Positions 7,739-14,305 of a DNA stretch of 34,566 nt are shown here, one piece after another. Numbering within the stretch: position 1 is the first letter of the stretch; every line of letters begins with the position of its first letter. Position numbers and translations under genes: made by a program. This stretch comes from an uncultured Methylobacillus sp. (GTDB taxonomy: Bacteria; Pseudomonadota; Gammaproteobacteria; Burkholderiales; Methylophilaceae): contig CAMLDO010000022.1 of assembly GCA_946478865.1 (NCBI GenBank), positions 1 to 34,566 of the forward strand, in the 5' to 3' direction. The notes below the pieces were generated by a model that searched no databases, had not been told where the DNA came from, and saw only the letters and a list, made by a program, of their open reading frames with translations.

Positions 7739-8029
7739 TTAGATGCCGTTCGGGAAGTCGTAGCTGTAGTGCTTGCGCAGGGGCTTGATCACTTCCCATT
7801 GGCTGTCCAGGCCAGCGTGGAAGGCGACCAGATCACCCGCGACGATACGAACCGGCTCACCGCCCTTGGGAGTCACCAGAATTTCGCCTTCCAGCACATA
7901 GGCGCACTCGGTGGAACCGAAATCGATCGGGAACTTGGAAACTTCTTTTTCCCAGATGTTCCAGCTGGAAACACCCAGTTGCTTCAAACGTTCTTCGCTC
8001 GGGTTTTTTTCAATGGTGATTTGGCTCAT
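7739..8029 (-). CDS. Small cupin-domain protein
   Basis: A 96-aa single-domain cupin starting at ATG 8029, with AGGA about six bases upstream. The layout matches the cupin_3 (DUF861, EutQ-like) family: a WNIWEKEVSKFPIDFGSTECAY stretch, then YVLEGEILVTPKGGEPV (about 44-60), AGDLVAFHAGLDSQWEV (about 64-80), and a final RKHYSYDF. Such proteins form beta-barrel dimers, and many bind small molecules; several have unknown activity. The usual His metal ligands of larger cupins are largely missing, so it may not be a metal enzyme. It is divergent from the MarR gene, which makes it a candidate target of that regulator. Confidence 0.85.
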   Translation of the reverse strand: MSQITIEKNPSEERLKQLGVSSWNIWEKEVSKFPIDFGSTECAYVLEGEILVTPKGGEPVRIVAGDLVAFHAGLDSQWEVIKPLRKHYSYDFPNGI

Positions 8030-8067
8030 TTGGATTCCTGAATTGGTTGGAAATTTTGCGAACGCGA

Positions 8068-8095
8068 ATTCTATCATTTTTACAGCCGGCCAAAA
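8068..8095 (-). promoter_or_regulatory. Possible cupin promoter
   Basis: On the minus strand, TTTTGG (8095-8090) and TAGAAT (8073-8068) are 16 bases apart, and a TG one base before the -10 gives an extended -10. Match to consensus is moderate. Confidence 0.4.
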
Positions 8096-8113
8096 CCCTT
8101 CACTATCTGTGGC

Positions 8114-8141
8114 TTGACATAATAATTAGGACCCTTATAAT
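8114..8141 (+). promoter_or_regulatory. Consensus sigma-70 promoter of the MarR gene
   Basis: TTGACA (8114-8119) and TATAAT (8136-8141) both match consensus exactly, with a 16-base spacer. The start codon begins six bases after the -10 box, so transcription should start at or within a base or two of the ATG. The spacer contains TTAGGACCCT (8126-8135), which recurs nearly unchanged before the SnoaL-like gene and is a candidate repressor site. Confidence 0.85.
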
Positions 8142-8147
8142 CAACTC

Positions 8148-8657
8148 ATGCTACTTCTTAAAGACCTGCCCAAGTACGACACCCTGCAACGCTTCGCCGA
8201 TCGCTATGCGGAGATGGATGTCACGGCAGTGCAAACTTTTCTCACCCTGCTTCGCGTCGCAAGCGATGTGATCGAAAACCTCGATGCCTGCCTTGCGCGC
8301 CATGATTTGCTGCAGGGTCGCTGGTGGGTTCTGATCCTGCTCATGCGCGAAGAAAACCTGTCGGCCAGCCCTTCCACGCTCGCCGACAAAGCCGGCGTTA
8401 CGCGGGCGACCATGACGGGATTGCTGGACAGCCTTGAGCGCTCCGAGCTCATCGAGCGCATCCCCAACCCGGCTGATCGCCGCATGCTGAATGTGAAATT
8501 GACGGACAAAGGCCAGAAGCGCCTGGATGAAGTGATGCCGGATTATTACGCGCGTGTCGCACAAGTCATGCGGGAGCTGTCGGAAAAGGATCGCGCCATG
8601 TTGATCGAGATGCTGCAAAAAGTCGGAAGCCGCGTCGACCTGCTCGGCTCACCGTAA
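8148..8657 (+). CDS. MarR-family transcriptional regulator
   Basis: A 169-aa winged-helix regulator. The DNA-binding core is visible: SPSTLADKAGVTRATMTGLLDSLERSELIERI (about 76-107), followed by the wing NPADRRMLNVKLTDKG (about 108-123), typical of MarR proteins. Flanking helices form the dimer interface. There is no ribosome-binding site before ATG 8148, and the promoter places the transcript start at the ATG. The mRNA is therefore probably leaderless; an internal ATG at 8214 is a less likely alternative. It is divergent from the cupin and upstream of a secreted SnoaL-like protein. One or both may be regulated by it, as MarR proteins usually control themselves and a neighbour. The ligand is unknown. 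Confidence 0.9.
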   Translation: MLLLKDLPKYDTLQRFADRYAEMDVTAVQTFLTLLRVASDVIENLDACLARHDLLQGRWWVLILLMREENLSASPSTLADKAGVTRATMTGLLDSLERSELIERIPNPADRRMLNVKLTDKGQKRLDEVMPDYYARVAQVMRELSEKDRAMLIEMLQKVGSRVDLLGSP

Positions 8658-8676
8658 AAATTTTTTATCTATTTAG

Positions 8677-8686
8677 TTAGGCCCCT
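8677..8686 (+). promoter_or_regulatory. Repeated TTAGGnCCCT motif before the SnoaL-like gene
   Basis: TTAGGCCCCT here differs at one position from TTAGGACCCT inside the MarR promoter spacer (8126-8135). Both are followed by an AT-rich stretch. A shared operator for the MarR protein is inferred. The motif is only weakly palindromic. Confidence 0.4.
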
Positions 8687-8719
8687 ATTTATATGTTAAC
8701 TAACCGCAAGGAGAACAAA

Positions 8720-9160
8720 ATGATCGATACCATCAAGTCTGCTGCCGTTGCAGGTGCCATTGCAGTCGCCGGAGCGGCTCACGCCGGCGAAAGCGTGGAG
8801 GCCCGCGTTATCGAAGGAAATACCAAGTGGAATGCAGCGTTTAATGCCGCCAACGCGGATGCCATCGCCGCGCTCTACACTGCCGACGCAACACTGGTGC
8901 CCCCAACCGGAACCACGGTTCAAGGCACTGCCGGCATTCGGGAATTCTGGAACGGGCTGTTCAAGGCCGGATTCAAGGATCACAAGATCGAGCTGATCAG
9001 CACGCGTCAGGAAGGCAAGCTGATCATCGCCATCGCCAAGTGGCAGGCGACCGGTCCTGACGAAAAGGGTGCGCCCAAGCAGTACGGCGGCCAGCTGGTG
9101 AATATTCTGGAAACCCAGCCGGACGGCCAGGCACGCAGCATTCTGCATACCTGGAACTAA
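8720..9160 (+). CDS. Secreted SnoaL-like (DUF4440/SgcJ-type) protein
   Basis: A 146-aa protein starting at ATG 8720, with AAGGAG seven bases upstream. A short signal peptide (about residues 1-22, ending AAHAG) sends it to the periplasm. The mature part has the NTF2-like fold signature of the DUF4440/SgcJ/EcaC group: NTKWNAAFNAANADAIAALYTADATLVPPTG (about 34-64), then GTAGIREFWNGLF. Members of this fold include isomerases and many ligand-binding proteins of unknown role, and nothing here fixes a substrate. It follows the MarR gene by 62 bases, and its upstream region carries a motif also present in the MarR promoter, so co-regulation is plausible. Confidence 0.8.
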   Translation: MIDTIKSAAVAGAIAVAGAAHAGESVEARVIEGNTKWNAAFNAANADAIAALYTADATLVPPTGTTVQGTAGIREFWNGLFKAGFKDHKIELISTRQEGKLIIAIAKWQATGPDEKGAPKQYGGQLVNILETQPDGQARSILHTWN

Positions 9161-9166
9161 AAAGCG

Positions 9167-9940
9167 CTATAACCCGAGCGCCCTCGGCAACTCCCGGACC
9201 GAGTCCAAGACGAGGTCCGGGCGTATCGAAGAGGCATCGACATAAGCCTGACGATACTTGCCGGTTCTGACCAGTATTCCCTTCAATCCCGAGCCCTGCC
9301 CGCCACCGATATCGGAATCGATATCGTCCCCCACGATAGCTGCATCTCCCGCGCGGCACCCTATATCTTCAAGCGCGACACGAAAGAAGTCTGGCGAAGG
9401 CTTGCCGATGATCGTGCATTCCTTGCCGCTGGCATATTCCAACCCGTGGATAAAACCGCCGATATCCATTTGCAGGCCGTGCTCGGTCTGCCAGAAACGG
9501 TTCTTGTGAATGGCGATCAATCGGGCGCCCTGGATCAGGGCATTGAATATCTGATTGAGCAGATCGTAAGTCCAGGCATTGCCGATATCGCCCACGACGA
9601 TGACATCGGGCTTTTTGCCAGCCAGACGGAACTCGGCAAAATCCTGCTTCACATCTTCTGCCATGAGCAAGCTGCATGAGGGGCTGCCGAGCCCACGAAG
9701 ATAACGAACAGCCGCCTGCGGCGCACTGATGATTTCCGCTGCGGGAATATTGAAGCCCAGCCCGTTGATCTTTTTTGCGAGCGAGCCGAGAGAAAGCGTG
9801 CTGGTATTGGTAATGAAGCGGCAAGGCAATCCGCTTGCGCGAATCGATTCGACTGCCTCGGCAGCGCCCGGAATCGGCTGGGAGCCGACATAGAGCACAC
9901 CGTCGAGATCGAACAACAAACCTTCAAGCGCGAGGGGCAT
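9167..9940 (-). CDS. HAD-superfamily IIA hydrolase (NagD/LHPP-like)
   Basis: A 257-aa phosphatase. The first motif LLFDLDGVLYVG gives nucleophile D11 and acid/base D13. The motif II threonine is in FITNTST (about 44-50), the motif III lysine in IIGKPSPDFF, and motif IV in AIVGDDIDSDIGGGQGSGLKGILVRTGKY. This order, with the C2-type cap between motifs II and III, is typical of the subclass IIA family that includes NagD and the TIGR01458 group (phospholysine/phosphohistidine phosphatase-like). The natural substrate cannot be told from sequence. No clear ribosome-binding site precedes ATG 9940. It converges on the SnoaL-like gene, with six bases between stops. Confidence 0.88.
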   Translation of the reverse strand: MPLALEGLLFDLDGVLYVGSQPIPGAAEAVESIRASGLPCRFITNTSTLSLGSLAKKINGLGFNIPAAEIISAPQAAVRYLRGLGSPSCSLLMAEDVKQDFAEFRLAGKKPDVIVVGDIGNAWTYDLLNQIFNALIQGARLIAIHKNRFWQTEHGLQMDIGGFIHGLEYASGKECTIIGKPSPDFFRVALEDIGCRAGDAAIVGDDIDSDIGGGQGSGLKGILVRTGKYRQAYVDASSIRPDLVLDSVRELPRALGL

Positions 9941-10119
9941 GTCGGTTTAGGCAACTTGCGGCCGTATAAAATTCACATTTTGCATGGGCAACTCCCGACT
10001 CGAAATCCGGAACACCGTGCAAATTTCCGAGACACGATACCTATATTACTCCCCGCCAAAAAATCCCGCTAAACTGATCGCTCAATGCGCACAACAATCG
10101 GCTCATGAAAGGCTAGAAC

Positions 10120-10557
10120 ATGCATATACCGAATCAGTTTCGTGGCATCGCAGCATGCCTCGCCCTTGTGCTGCTGCCCATCGGTTGCGCCACCGAAAAA
10201 TCCGGCAGTTCTATCGATACGCGAACCTCTCTGGTCGTTATCGATATTGCCAAGGGGCCGCAAAAGGCAGCGGATTGCGCGGTCACCGTTTCGATCGAAA
10301 ACCGCACCGGCGTGGCGTGGGATGGCGTCAGCTATCACATTGCGCTGCATGACAAGCACGGCGTTGCTGCCGGGCGCCTCATGGGCTCACCGCGCACCAA
10401 GGTCAAGCCGGGCGAGACGCTCACGGACCGATCCATTGTCGCGGGCTCCCGCTGCGAAAATATCGCGGCCGCAGCGCCTGTCTATTTCGGCTATTACCCA
10501 GCCGGGAAAAAGCAGGTCACCGTCCATAACACCAACGTCCGCGTAAGGTTCGACTGA
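10120..10557 (+). CDS. Putative lipoprotein
   Basis: A 145-aa protein with a hydrophobic signal sequence and a probable lipoprotein cysteine, C23, in LLPIGC. The residue at -3 is Pro, so the lipobox is not ideal. The mature region is short and beta-rich, with features such as CAVTVSIENRTGVAWDGVSYHIALHDKHG that resemble an immunoglobulin-like or FxLYD-type fold. No catalytic motif is seen. The ribosome-binding site is weak. The gene is 13 bases ahead of a second lipoprotein gene, so the two are probably co-transcribed. The function is unknown. Confidence 0.7.
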   Translation: MHIPNQFRGIAACLALVLLPIGCATEKSGSSIDTRTSLVVIDIAKGPQKAADCAVTVSIENRTGVAWDGVSYHIALHDKHGVAAGRLMGSPRTKVKPGETLTDRSIVAGSRCENIAAAAPVYFGYYPAGKKQVTVHNTNVRVRFD

Positions 10558-10570
10558 GGACGAACCCACC

Positions 10571-10927
10571 ATGCTCCCGGCCTGTCTCATGAATATGAAA
10601 CCAACTGCATACTCCTGTAAAAGCATGCTGGCCGCGCTGCTGGCCCTCTTGCTCGCCTCCTGTGCAACCACGCCGGAAGAGCGCCGCGCCAATGCCGAAC
10701 GCGAGGCAGCCCGCCTCAAGGAAAACTACGGCCAGACCTGCGAACGCCTGGGCTATCAGGCCGAAACCGACAAATGGCGCGACTGCCTGCTGGAAATGGA
10801 AAGCCAGCGTCTCATCCAGCAGCAGATGATGATGGATCGTATGAACTGGTATTACCCCGGTTTTTACTCCCCTTACTACTACGCCCCGCTTTGCCATCGC
10901 CACGGCTCGCGGACGGTGTGCCACTAA
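10571..10927 (+). CDS. Small Tyr/Met-rich lipoprotein
   Basis: A 118-aa protein with a typical lipobox LLASC at C31, so the mature protein is about 88 residues. The start at ATG 10571 gives a long n-region; ATG 10589 is a plausible shorter start. The mature part begins with a charged helix (TTPEERRANAEREAARLKENYG), holds a pair of cysteines in TCERLG and RDCLLEM, then an unusual stretch of Met, Gln and Tyr (QQQMMMDRMNWYYPGFYSPYYYAP). Similar small lipoproteins are common in betaproteobacteria, but I cannot name a function. It follows another lipoprotein gene with a 13-base gap. Confidence 0.7.
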   Translation: MLPACLMNMKPTAYSCKSMLAALLALLLASCATTPEERRANAEREAARLKENYGQTCERLGYQAETDKWRDCLLEMESQRLIQQQMMMDRMNWYYPGFYSPYYYAPLCHRHGSRTVCH

Positions 10928-10984
10928 CGATTTCCGCTTTCTCATCGGCTCTGCGGTACACTCGGCACTTTGCGGAGCGTTTCC

Positions 10985-11845
10985 ATGCCAACAGACGTCC
11001 TGATCGTCGGCTGCGGCGACCTGGGTTCCACGCTGGGGCAGGATTTGGCGGCACAAGGCTACCGGGTAGCGGGAGTACGCCGAACGCCTGCACCCTTGCC
11101 CGGCGGCATCGCATCCTTCGCAGCCGATGTAACGAATCCAGCAACGCTCCTCCCGCTAGCCCAGTTGCGTCCCGCAATTCTCATCTACAGCGTGGCAGCC
11201 AGCGAACAGAGCGACGAGGCTTATCAGGCTCAGTACGTGACGGGGTTGAGAAATACGCTGGAGACGCTCGCGCCGACCGGTAGCGTGCGCCATGCGTTTT
11301 TCGTATCCAGCACGCGGCCATACGGCCAGATCACGCACGACCTGCTCGACGAGACCTCGGCCGCGCAGCCAGCCGACTTCGGCGGGCGGCGATTGCTGGA
11401 AGCGGAGGCCCTGCTGGCAAGCGCGCCCTTTCCTACAACGGCACTGCGCCTGTCGGGAATTTATGGTCCCGGCCGTTCCCGCATGATGCAACTTGCAGGG
11501 AACCCTGATGGCTGGACCGCACAGAATGGCTGGACCAATCGCATTCATCGCGACGACGCCGCGGCGTTCATCGCATTTCTCGCCAAGCGTGCGCTGGGCG
11601 GAGAGCCGCTAGAGCCGTGCTATATCGTGACCGACAGCGCGCCCGTTCCGCAGCACGAAGTCCTGCACTGGATCGCCAGCGAAATGGGGCATCGCGACCT
11701 GCCAGCCACGCCCCCGGTCTCTGGCGGCAAACGCCTCAGCAATGCCCGTATGCTGGCAACCGGCTTCCGCCTGCGCTACCCCACCTACCGGGAGGGCTAC
11801 GCTAGGGAATTGCAGTCATTCCTGGCGCAGGAAGGCGAAGCATGA
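10985..11845 (+). CDS. SDR-family NAD(P)-dependent epimerase (YeeZ-like)
   Basis: A 286-aa extended short-chain dehydrogenase. ATG 10985 is preferred over the in-frame TTG 10970, because GGAG lies eight bases upstream. The nucleotide-binding glycine motif is GCGDLG near the N-terminus (VLIVGCGDLGSTL), and the later segments FFVSSTRPYGQ and LRLSGIYGPGR match YeeZ-like proteins. In extended SDRs the catalytic residues are Ser/Tyr/Lys; here the usual YxxxK is not obvious (the region reads GGRRLLEAE), as in other YeeZ-like members, so catalysis is uncertain. The stop overlaps the next start (ATGA), so it is translationally coupled with the glycosylase gene. Confidence 0.82.
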   Translation: MPTDVLIVGCGDLGSTLGQDLAAQGYRVAGVRRTPAPLPGGIASFAADVTNPATLLPLAQLRPAILIYSVAASEQSDEAYQAQYVTGLRNTLETLAPTGSVRHAFFVSSTRPYGQITHDLLDETSAAQPADFGGRRLLEAEALLASAPFPTTALRLSGIYGPGRSRMMQLAGNPDGWTAQNGWTNRIHRDDAAAFIAFLAKRALGGEPLEPCYIVTDSAPVPQHEVLHWIASEMGHRDLPATPPVSGGKRLSNARMLATGFRLRYPTYREGYARELQSFLAQEGEA

Positions 11846-12498
11846 CGGGACCCTTCGCCGACGCCTCGATTTTCCTGAGCAACCTCGACGAGGACTGGAA
11901 GACGCTGATTGCCCAAGTCGGCCCGTGCATGCTGCAGCCACGCATGGAACGCGAACCGTATGAAGCGCTGGTACGGGCCATCGCATACCAGCAGCTGCAC
12001 GGCAAGGCGGCCGAAGCCATCCTGAACCGGATGCTGGCGCTCTTTCCGCACTCGCCATTCCCTACCCCGCAGGAGATTCTGGCAACCGACGAAACCGTAT
12101 TACGCAGCTGCGGATTTTCCGCATCCAAGATCGCCTCGATACGTGGCATCGCACAAGGCACGGCAGAAGGGCTGGTGCCTTCGCTGGCCGAAGCGAAAAC
12201 GCTGGATGACGAACTGCTGATCCAGCGCCTCGTCGCCTTGCGAGGCGTGGGACGCTGGACCGTGGAAATGCTGCTGATTTTTTCGCTGGGCCGTCCGGAC
12301 GTGCTTCCCGTGGACGACTTTGGCGTACGCGAGGGCTGGCGGATGCTCAAGAAACTGCCGGAACAGCCCAAGCCCAAAGTATTGGCCGGCATTGGGCAGG
12401 CATGGAGCCCTTACCGCTCGGTGGCGGCCTGGTATCTCTGGCGTGCCGCAGAACTGGCCAAAAACGCCGCAAAAATCTACCCCAATCCGGTCGCCTAA
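11842..12498 (+). CDS. DNA-3-methyladenine glycosylase II (AlkA-like)
   Basis: A 218-aa base-excision repair enzyme of the HhH-GPD superfamily. The helix-hairpin-helix is visible as LVALRGVGRWTVEMLL (about 130-145). It is followed by the Asp-containing motif DVLPVDDFGVREGW (about 153-166), where D158 or D159 is the catalytic aspartate that removes alkylated purines. The N-terminal part (IAYQQLHGKAAEAILNRM) is also typical. It is shorter than E. coli AlkA (282) because the N-terminal domain of that protein is missing, as in many AlkA2-type proteins. The start overlaps the SDR stop by four bases. No ada gene or adaptive-response regulator is in the window. Confidence 0.9.
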   Translation: MTGPFADASIFLSNLDEDWKTLIAQVGPCMLQPRMEREPYEALVRAIAYQQLHGKAAEAILNRMLALFPHSPFPTPQEILATDETVLRSCGFSASKIASIRGIAQGTAEGLVPSLAEAKTLDDELLIQRLVALRGVGRWTVEMLLIFSLGRPDVLPVDDFGVREGWRMLKKLPEQPKPKVLAGIGQAWSPYRSVAAWYLWRAAELAKNAAKIYPNPVA

Positions 12499-12509
12499 CC
12501 ACTCATCGC

Positions 12510-12538
12510 CAAAAACCATCCGTTCGTCTGGTTTTTAT
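12510..12538 (+). terminator. Possible weak terminator after the glycosylase gene
   Basis: AAAAACCA and TGGTTTTT can pair across a 10-base loop, and TTTTTATT follows. The stem is AT-rich, so efficiency is doubtful. Confidence 0.35.
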
Positions 12539-12565
12539 TGCGCATGATTTTCTGCCGCAAATAAT
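12538..12565 (+). promoter_or_regulatory. Possible promoter of the riboswitch transcript
   Basis: TTGCGC (12538-12543) and AATAAT (12560-12565) are 16 bases apart, which puts the transcript start about 30 bases before the riboswitch core. The match is moderate. Confidence 0.35.
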
Positions 12566-12599
12566 GCATACGTAACTTTGTGCCCATTGGGCGCGAGCT

Positions 12600-12696
12600 T
12601 TAAACGAAAAAGGCAAACCCATCGAAAGGTGGGGACGCAAAGTCACCGGTCTAAGGGATGATTCCTATGATAGCGGGATTGCCGGAGTTGGATGCC
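12600..12696 (+). promoter_or_regulatory. Cyclic di-GMP-I (GEMM) riboswitch
   Basis: The aptamer's conserved elements occur in order. AGGCAAACC is followed by a 6-bp stem closed by a GAAA tetraloop (CCCATC GAAA GGTGGG), then GACGCAAAG, then CCGGTCTAAGGG, and finally TAGCGGGATTGCCGG. These match the GEMM-I consensus, in which a tetraloop docks on a receptor in the second helix and c-di-GMP binds at the junction. The next recognised gene is an HD-GYP protein at 12804, a c-di-GMP phosphodiesterase family, so the switch would feed the ligand back on its own turnover. No T-run follows, so control is more likely translational or through the stem at 12758-12782. Confidence 0.93.
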
Positions 12697-12807
12697 TGTC
12701 CAGCTTCGTCATACCAAGTGCTCTCACAAGACCGACTGATTGCCGACGATTTCATCCGCATCCGGCAGTTCCTGGCCGATGCCGTTTGGAGAGGGACCGC
12801 ATCATGA
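12658..12807 (+). CDS. Possible leader small ORF overlapping the riboswitch and the HD-GYP start
   Basis: An open frame of 49 codons starts with ATG 12658 inside the second helix of the riboswitch (another in-frame ATG lies at 12667). It ends in TGA at 12805-12807, overlapping the HD-GYP ATG at 12804 (ATGA). AAGGG directly precedes the first ATG and lies about nine bases before the second. The peptide (MIPMIAGLPELDACPASS...) resembles nothing I know. Overlap by ATGA is typical of translational coupling, so it could be a regulatory leader peptide, or chance in a 100-base leader. Confidence 0.3.
   Translation: MIPMIAGLPELDACPASSYQVLSQDRLIADDFIRIRQFLADAVWRGTAS
12758..12782 (+). other. Hairpin just before the HD-GYP ribosome-binding site
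   Basis: GCATCCGGC (12758-12766) pairs with GCCGATGC (12775-12782), 8 bp with one bulged C, across an 8-base loop. It lies between the riboswitch and the GGAGAGGG ribosome-binding site (12786-12793). It lacks a T-run and is a candidate part of the expression platform. Confidence 0.45.
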
Positions 12808-14165
12808 AGGATCAGTCGCATTACATACATCCGAGCCAGTTGTGTATCGGGTTGTACATTCATCTCGATCTCAGCTGGATGAACCACCCGTTCACGTTTA
12901 GCAGCTTCAAGATTCAGGACAAGGATCAGATTCGCAAGATCCGCCAGCTGAAACTGGACCAGATTCGCTACGATCCGAAACGCAGCGATTATGAACCTCT
13001 GCCGCTCAACGCCCCCACTTCCGCAGCCGCCCCTATGCCCGCTGAAGAGCCCAAGGTCGAGGAAGTCCCGCAAAAAACCGAGCAGGTCCAGCCGGAAACG
13101 GTTACGGAGGCTCCCAGAAAGTCCCGCACACCGCAGCAGCGTAGCGAGCGCCTCAAACAGCTCAATACGGTCATTCGCATCTGCGAAAAATCCTTTGTGC
13201 AGGATGCACGCACGGCACGCGACCTGGTACGCAATCTTTCCTCGCAACCGCATGCCTCGGCCAAAAGCGCTGAAACCCTGGTCAATCGCCTGGTAGATTC
13301 CGCAGTGACCGAGTCGGATATCGTGCTGCATGCGATCAGCGGCAACCATTCCTCGCCGGACGATTATACGCACGCCCTCAATGTCACCGTCCTGACACTG
13401 ATGCTGGCGAAAGCGATGGATATCAGCGAGCGCCACGCGCGTGAACTCGGCCTTGCCGCCCTGTTCCACGATGTGAGCAAGAACGAGATTCCGCGACACA
13501 AATCCTTCATCGACCAGCACTGCGAAAACAGCGTACGCATCGCGAAGGAAGCCGGGCTTTCGACCACGGTGCAGCGCATCATCATGCAGCATCACGAGCA
13601 TGTGGACGGGACCGGTTATCCGAAGCACCTCGTCGGATCGCAGATGGATCCTCTGGCCAAGGTGCTCGCCATCGTCAATGCCTACGATAACCTGTGCAAC
13701 CCGTTCAACCCGCTGACCGCGATGACGCCCTACGAGGCGCTCGCACACATGTATGCCACGGATCACAACAAATACGACACGCAGGTGCTCAAGCTGATGA
13801 TCCGGATGCTGGGCGTCTACCCGCCGGGCAGCGTAGTCCAGCTTTCCAATGGCACCTACGGTATCGTCATGACAGTCAATCCGCTTAAGCCGCTGCTGCC
13901 GCTGGTCCGCATTCACCATCAGACGGTGTCACGCGAAACGCCGTTGGTGATCGATCTCAGCGAAGAGAACGGAATCACCATCCAGAAGTGCCTGCGGCCC
14001 AGCCAGTTGCCCAAGGAAGTCTTCGAATACCTGCGTCCGTGCAAGCACATCAGCTACTACTTCGTGGACAAGAAAATGCTTGACCAGCCCTTGCCGGGAA
14101 CCGTCTGGTCGCAACCGCAAATGCAACAAGAAAGCGTTCGTCCCGCTATGCCAGCTCAGGCATAA
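12804..14165 (+). CDS. HD-GYP domain c-di-GMP phosphodiesterase
   Basis: A 453-aa protein starting at ATG 12804, with GAGAGGGA upstream. The N-terminal part (about residues 5-65, HPSQLCIGLYIHLDLSWMNH) is a DUF3391-like domain, followed by a Pro/Glu/Lys linker (about 70-115). The HD-GYP domain follows: HD dyad at H222-D223 in LFHDVSK, then HHEHVDGTGYP (D268 to P273), and IVNAYDN. HD-GYP enzymes hydrolyse c-di-GMP to pGpG or GMP using a bi- or tri-metal site, and the His/Asp/Lys residues are present. The canonical HDIGK is HDVSK here. A c-di-GMP-I riboswitch lies upstream, giving feedback on its own substrate. A strong terminator follows. Confidence 0.92.
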   Translation: MKDQSHYIHPSQLCIGLYIHLDLSWMNHPFTFSSFKIQDKDQIRKIRQLKLDQIRYDPKRSDYEPLPLNAPTSAAAPMPAEEPKVEEVPQKTEQVQPETVTEAPRKSRTPQQRSERLKQLNTVIRICEKSFVQDARTARDLVRNLSSQPHASAKSAETLVNRLVDSAVTESDIVLHAISGNHSSPDDYTHALNVTVLTLMLAKAMDISERHARELGLAALFHDVSKNEIPRHKSFIDQHCENSVRIAKEAGLSTTVQRIIMQHHEHVDGTGYPKHLVGSQMDPLAKVLAIVNAYDNLCNPFNPLTAMTPYEALAHMYATDHNKYDTQVLKLMIRMLGVYPPGSVVQLSNGTYGIVMTVNPLKPLLPLVRIHHQTVSRETPLVIDLSEENGITIQKCLRPSQLPKEVFEYLRPCKHISYYFVDKKMLDQPLPGTVWSQPQMQQESVRPAMPAQA

Positions 14166-14179
14166 CATCTCCTCCCTCC

Positions 14180-14228
14180 ACCTCCAGGACAAGGTTTGCG
14201 GAGACCTTTGTCCGGAGGTTCTTTTTTT
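14180..14228 (+). terminator. Rho-independent terminator of the HD-GYP gene
   Basis: ACCTCCAGGACAAGGT pairs with ACCTTTGTCCGGAGGT (14180-14219 overall), about 15 bp with one mismatch and one bulge, and a run of seven T follows at 14222-14228. Confidence 0.9.
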
Positions 14229-14305
14229 GCCCGCTTAACAGCACACTTACCAATACCGCCGCTTCCGTATACTATGCGCTTTGATTAATCGCGCCACGGA
14301 GCGGA

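Noticed and set aside
12651..13919. Minus-strand open frame of 422 codons
   Set aside because: It is antisense to the HD-GYP gene, whose domains are intact. High GC with codon bias keeps the opposite frame open.
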